A DNA stretch of 6,919 nt from Bacillota bacterium (lineage in GTDB: Bacteria > Bacillota > Clostridia > Oscillospirales > Oscillospiraceae). The stretch is taken from NCBI GenBank assembly GCA_029777215.1, contig JAKOSQ010000191.1, positions 1 to 6,919 of the forward strand, written 5' to 3'. The notes beneath the pieces are model-generated. The model saw only the letters and a list, made by a program, of their open reading frames with translations. It did not search any database and had not been told where the DNA came from. The stretch's first letter is position 1. Each line of letters begins with the position of its first letter. This document shows positions 4,790 through 6,919 of this stretch, piece after piece. The position numbers and the translations under genes were made by a program.

Positions 4790-6109
4790 TTACTTGCGGA
4801 GGTTCGTTGCCCCAACAACGGATTCCATGTACTCGCTGATCTGCGCGCGCAGCTCATCGTTGGACTTGTAGCGCGGGTCGATTGCGTCGACGTCGACATA
4901 GAGCGTCGGGATGCCGAACTTTTCCTGGATGTAGTCGGTGACGATCTTGCCGGAGGCCCAGGTGTGCTTGCAGCCAACGTGGCCCATGAAGATCGAGACG
5001 TTGACACCGTAGTCGGCATACATCTTGTCGATGACCTCGAGCCAGTACTCGGTCGGACCGGTCGCGCCGTGGATCATCGGGGCGCGGAGCATCATTTCGG
5101 CGGTCTGGCGCTTGATCTTTTCCCAGTCGTTGAGATCGTCCATGATGATGCCGTCCTGATAGCCGAAGCCGTCCATAACGGTGATTGCGCCATAGGTCTT
5201 TTCCATCCAGTCCATAATGCCGGTGTTCGACCAGAGCATGTTCTGCATGAGGCAGACGCGGTATTTTTCCTCCGGGCAGCGGGTGGCGGTCATGCCCATG
5301 TCGATGAGCATGTTGCCCATCTCAAGCTCGGTCTCGAGCATCGTTGCGACGGCCTCGGTGCCGGCGAGCGGCCCGATGATCTCGTTTAGGACGAGCATAC
5401 GGCCCGGGAGAACACAGGGGGTCTTCTTGCGGAGGTCTGCGAGCGCGATCAGCGCCGCGTAGGCGCGGTTCGACTTTTCGCAGATGTCCTTGAACTTTTC
5501 GTAGCGGGCGGCGTCCCACTTGAGACCGGTGAACTCTTCCATCCAGCCGACAAACTTCTGAATCTGGTCTGCGACATACTGGAAACCCTTGGCGTCGTGG
5601 CGGAACGGGCAGTCGAAGGTGAAGGTCGGGCAGTCGTAAAGCCGCTCCATGATCGGGTAGGCGATACGGGACGAGTCGCAGGGGACGGTCGCGTGGACGA
5701 AGGCATCCACTGGCACGCCGAACTCGTGTTTAATCGCGACGCCGAGTTGGGCCTTGTCGATAGCGCACATGCTGGTCGGAGCGTACTTCTCGGTCTCGTC
5801 GATGTAGCGGGAGCAGAGGTCTTCCATCGAAGCGATACGGGTCGGGATGGTATCGAAGAAGAAAGGCACGCAGTCGAACGCGCGGATGATGGTCACGGGG
5901 ACCGGGCCGCCGAAGCCGACGAGCTTCTGGCCGTTTTTGTGTGCGTCGCGGACTTCCTCCCAGTTGAACTTCTGGATGTCGACCGTCCACATGATCTCCG
6001 GCATGTTTTTGGAGAGCATGTGCTGGTAGATGCTGTCTACCTGTTCGCAGGTGAGATCGACAAGATTGACCGGCTTTGTCGGGTCAAAATTCTGTTTCGT
6101 TTCAGCCAT
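4790..6109 (-). CDS. 2-hydroxyacyl-CoA dehydratase, second (beta-like) subunit
   Basis: The protein belongs to the 2-hydroxyglutaryl-CoA dehydratase D-component/benzoyl-CoA reductase family. Together with its partner subunit, such enzymes eliminate water from (R)-2-hydroxyacyl-CoA through a ketyl radical. They use [4Fe-4S] clusters and an ATP-driven activator, in the cytosol of anaerobes that ferment amino acids. Visible features are an N-terminal family stretch VGFGGPVPVTIIRAFDCVPF (64-83), MCAIDK with Cys115, VPCDSSR with Cys144, the CPFRHD region (167-172), and GHVGCKHTWASGKIVTDYIQ (376-395) with Cys380, followed by FGIPTLYVDVDAID. Cys115, Cys144 and Cys380 have the spacing expected of the three cluster-ligating cysteines (inference). 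At 439 residues it is about 60 longer than the roughly 370-380 aa typical of HgdB/HadC/FldC subunits. The start has a strong ribosome binding site. The substrate cannot be read from the sequence; a benzoyl-CoA-reductase-like role is not excluded. Confidence 0.9.
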   Translation of the reverse strand: MAETKQNFDPTKPVNLVDLTCEQVDSIYQHMLSKNMPEIMWTVDIQKFNWEEVRDAHKNGQKLVGFGGPVPVTIIRAFDCVPFFFDTIPTRIASMEDLCSRYIDETEKYAPTSMCAIDKAQLGVAIKHEFGVPVDAFVHATVPCDSSRIAYPIMERLYDCPTFTFDCPFRHDAKGFQYVADQIQKFVGWMEEFTGLKWDAARYEKFKDICEKSNRAYAALIALADLRKKTPCVLPGRMLVLNEIIGPLAGTEAVATMLETELEMGNMLIDMGMTATRCPEEKYRVCLMQNMLWSNTGIMDWMEKTYGAITVMDGFGYQDGIIMDDLNDWEKIKRQTAEMMLRAPMIHGATGPTEYWLEVIDKMYADYGVNVSIFMGHVGCKHTWASGKIVTDYIQEKFGIPTLYVDVDAIDPRYKSNDELRAQISEYMESVVGATNLRK

Positions 6110-6117
6110 TTTTCAAA

Positions 6118-6125
6118 TCCTCCCT
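6118..6125 (-). promoter_or_regulatory. Ribosome binding site coupling the two dehydratase genes
   Basis: AGGGAGGA on the minus strand ends eight bases before the ATG at 6107-6109. Its first base is the last base of the upstream gene's TAA (6125-6127). A ribosome finishing the first subunit would be placed on the next start, which suits equal production of two subunits of one complex. Confidence 0.8.
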
Positions 6126-6919
6126 TATTGCTCGAGCATTTCGATGAAAGCTTCGGCGCGGATCGCGAGCTGCCCGGCGTTTGCCATCTGCTCCTCGCGC
6201 TCGACCTGCAGCATCGGGAAACCGGAGTCCTTGAGCAGCGGCTCAAGGTAGAAGGCTTCGCCGCCCCAGCATTCGCAGTTCTGCATCTTTTCGTAAATCA
6301 CGCCCTGCACCTTGAACTTTTCGCAGGCGTTTTTGATCTCGTCGTGGATTGCCGGACGGTTGTCGAGCATGCGCGGGCAGGTGTTGCGTTCGAGATAGTA
6401 GCGGGCGAGAGAGCCCATGATGTCTTTGTCGTCGAGCTCGATCTGGTCGTGGAAGGCGCGGGTGCCGAAGCACAGCGCATCGGCGACGACGAGGCCGCCC
6501 TTGTCTTCGATGACCTTGACGTACTCCGGGTTGTCGAGCGCGGAGCCGATCATCATGAGGCGTGCGCGCGCCTCGATGGGCTCGCGTTTTTCGGCGTCGG
6601 CGAGGTATTCCTTCATGGCGGCGATGTACTCGTCGGCGGTCATGTCGCAGGCGGCGAGCATGACGGTGAGCGCTTCGGTGCCGGAGACCTTCGCGTCGCC
6701 GCGCAGCTCGTTGAGTCTTGCCACGAGCGCGCGGACCTCGTTCGTCTTCGCGACGGCGGCCTTGAGGCCTTCGTCGGTGACGGGGTGACCGGAGAACTTG
6801 CCGACGGCCTCGGCCATCTCCTGCATCTCGGTCTTGAAGTATTCGATCGTGTCGTCGTTGCAGATGCGCGGCGCGCCGACCTGATGGATGAACTGCGCTT
6901 TGCCGTTTTTCTTCGAAAC
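6125..6919 (-). CDS. 2-hydroxyacyl-CoA dehydratase, first (alpha-like) subunit, partial
   Basis: The frame is open to the right edge, so the N-terminal part is outside the window and 264 C-terminal residues are seen. The first in-window residues read GAPRICNDDTIEYFKTEMQE. Family features follow: a helical linker (HPVTDEGLKAAVAKTNEVRA), MIGSALDNPEYVKVIEDKGG, the segment VVADALCFGTRAFHDQ, LERNTCPRM, and the C-terminal GVIYEKMQNCECWGGEAFYL and SGFPMLQVEREEQ followed by RAEAFIEMLEQ. The last part is the characteristic pattern of an acidic patch and Arg-x-Glu-Ala-Phe found near the end of these dehydratase/reductase subunits. Several cysteines (in NTCPRM and NCECWGG) are cluster-ligand candidates. 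It precedes the 439-aa subunit by 15 bp, the gene order of hadBC and fldBC. The activator and CoA-transferase genes, if linked, would lie to the right. Confidence 0.9.
   Translation of the reverse strand, partial: VSKKNGKAQFIHQVGAPRICNDDTIEYFKTEMQEMAEAVGKFSGHPVTDEGLKAAVAKTNEVRALVARLNELRGDAKVSGTEALTVMLAACDMTADEYIAAMKEYLADAEKREPIEARARLMMIGSALDNPEYVKVIEDKGGLVVADALCFGTRAFHDQIELDDKDIMGSLARYYLERNTCPRMLDNRPAIHDEIKNACEKFKVQGVIYEKMQNCECWGGEAFYLEPLLKDSGFPMLQVEREEQMANAGQLAIRAEAFIEMLEQ

Overview
The window looks like chromosomal DNA from a strictly anaerobic, fairly GC-rich Clostridia member, possibly of the gut Oscillospiraceae type. The evidence is two adjacent genes for an oxygen-sensitive 2-hydroxyacyl-CoA dehydratase, GC-rich third codon positions, A/T-rich intergenic promoters of ordinary sigma-A type, AGGAG-type ribosome binding sites, and a Clostridia-style LxxG heptad-repeat membrane protein. 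The assignment is inferred from content, not from a database search.

Left part (1-2167): a compact two-gene minus-strand operon, mtnA then deoD, 19 bp apart. It has a clear promoter (1919-1947) and ends in a GC-rich hairpin (58-87). MtnA isomerises 5-methylthioribose-1-phosphate. DeoD is a hexameric-type purine nucleoside phosphorylase, but it lacks the N-terminal histidine that holds the ribose 5'-OH in well-studied relatives and has Cys7 there. Together they could make a short route from 5'-methylthioadenosine or 5'-deoxyadenosine to a ribulose-phosphate derivative. The 277-bp gap to the next gene carries divergent promoters and two inverted repeats.

Middle part (2168-4116): a plus-strand gene for a 540-aa membrane protein made mostly of an alanine/lysine/glutamine/glycine heptad array, between one N-terminal and three C-terminal membrane segments. 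It converges with a 75-aa unknown minus-strand gene. Two back-to-back hairpins separate them, and one is a perfect 15-bp bidirectional terminator.

Gene-poor part (4117-4789): no confident gene. It holds a minus-strand open frame with coding-like codon use but no start codon (4167-4502), a strong terminator-like hairpin (4483-4526), a 52-codon plus-strand ORF with a good ribosome binding site (4542-4700) that may be a frameshifted longer gene, and a nested inverted repeat just after the dehydratase operon.

Right part (4790-6919): two minus-strand genes for the two subunits of a 2-hydroxyacyl-CoA dehydratase (benzoyl-CoA reductase/HgdB-type family). They are separated by 15 bp, and the second gene's ribosome binding site touches the first gene's stop codon. 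The upstream subunit runs off the right edge. The activator and CoA-transferase genes expected for such a system are not in the window, so the substrate cannot be named.
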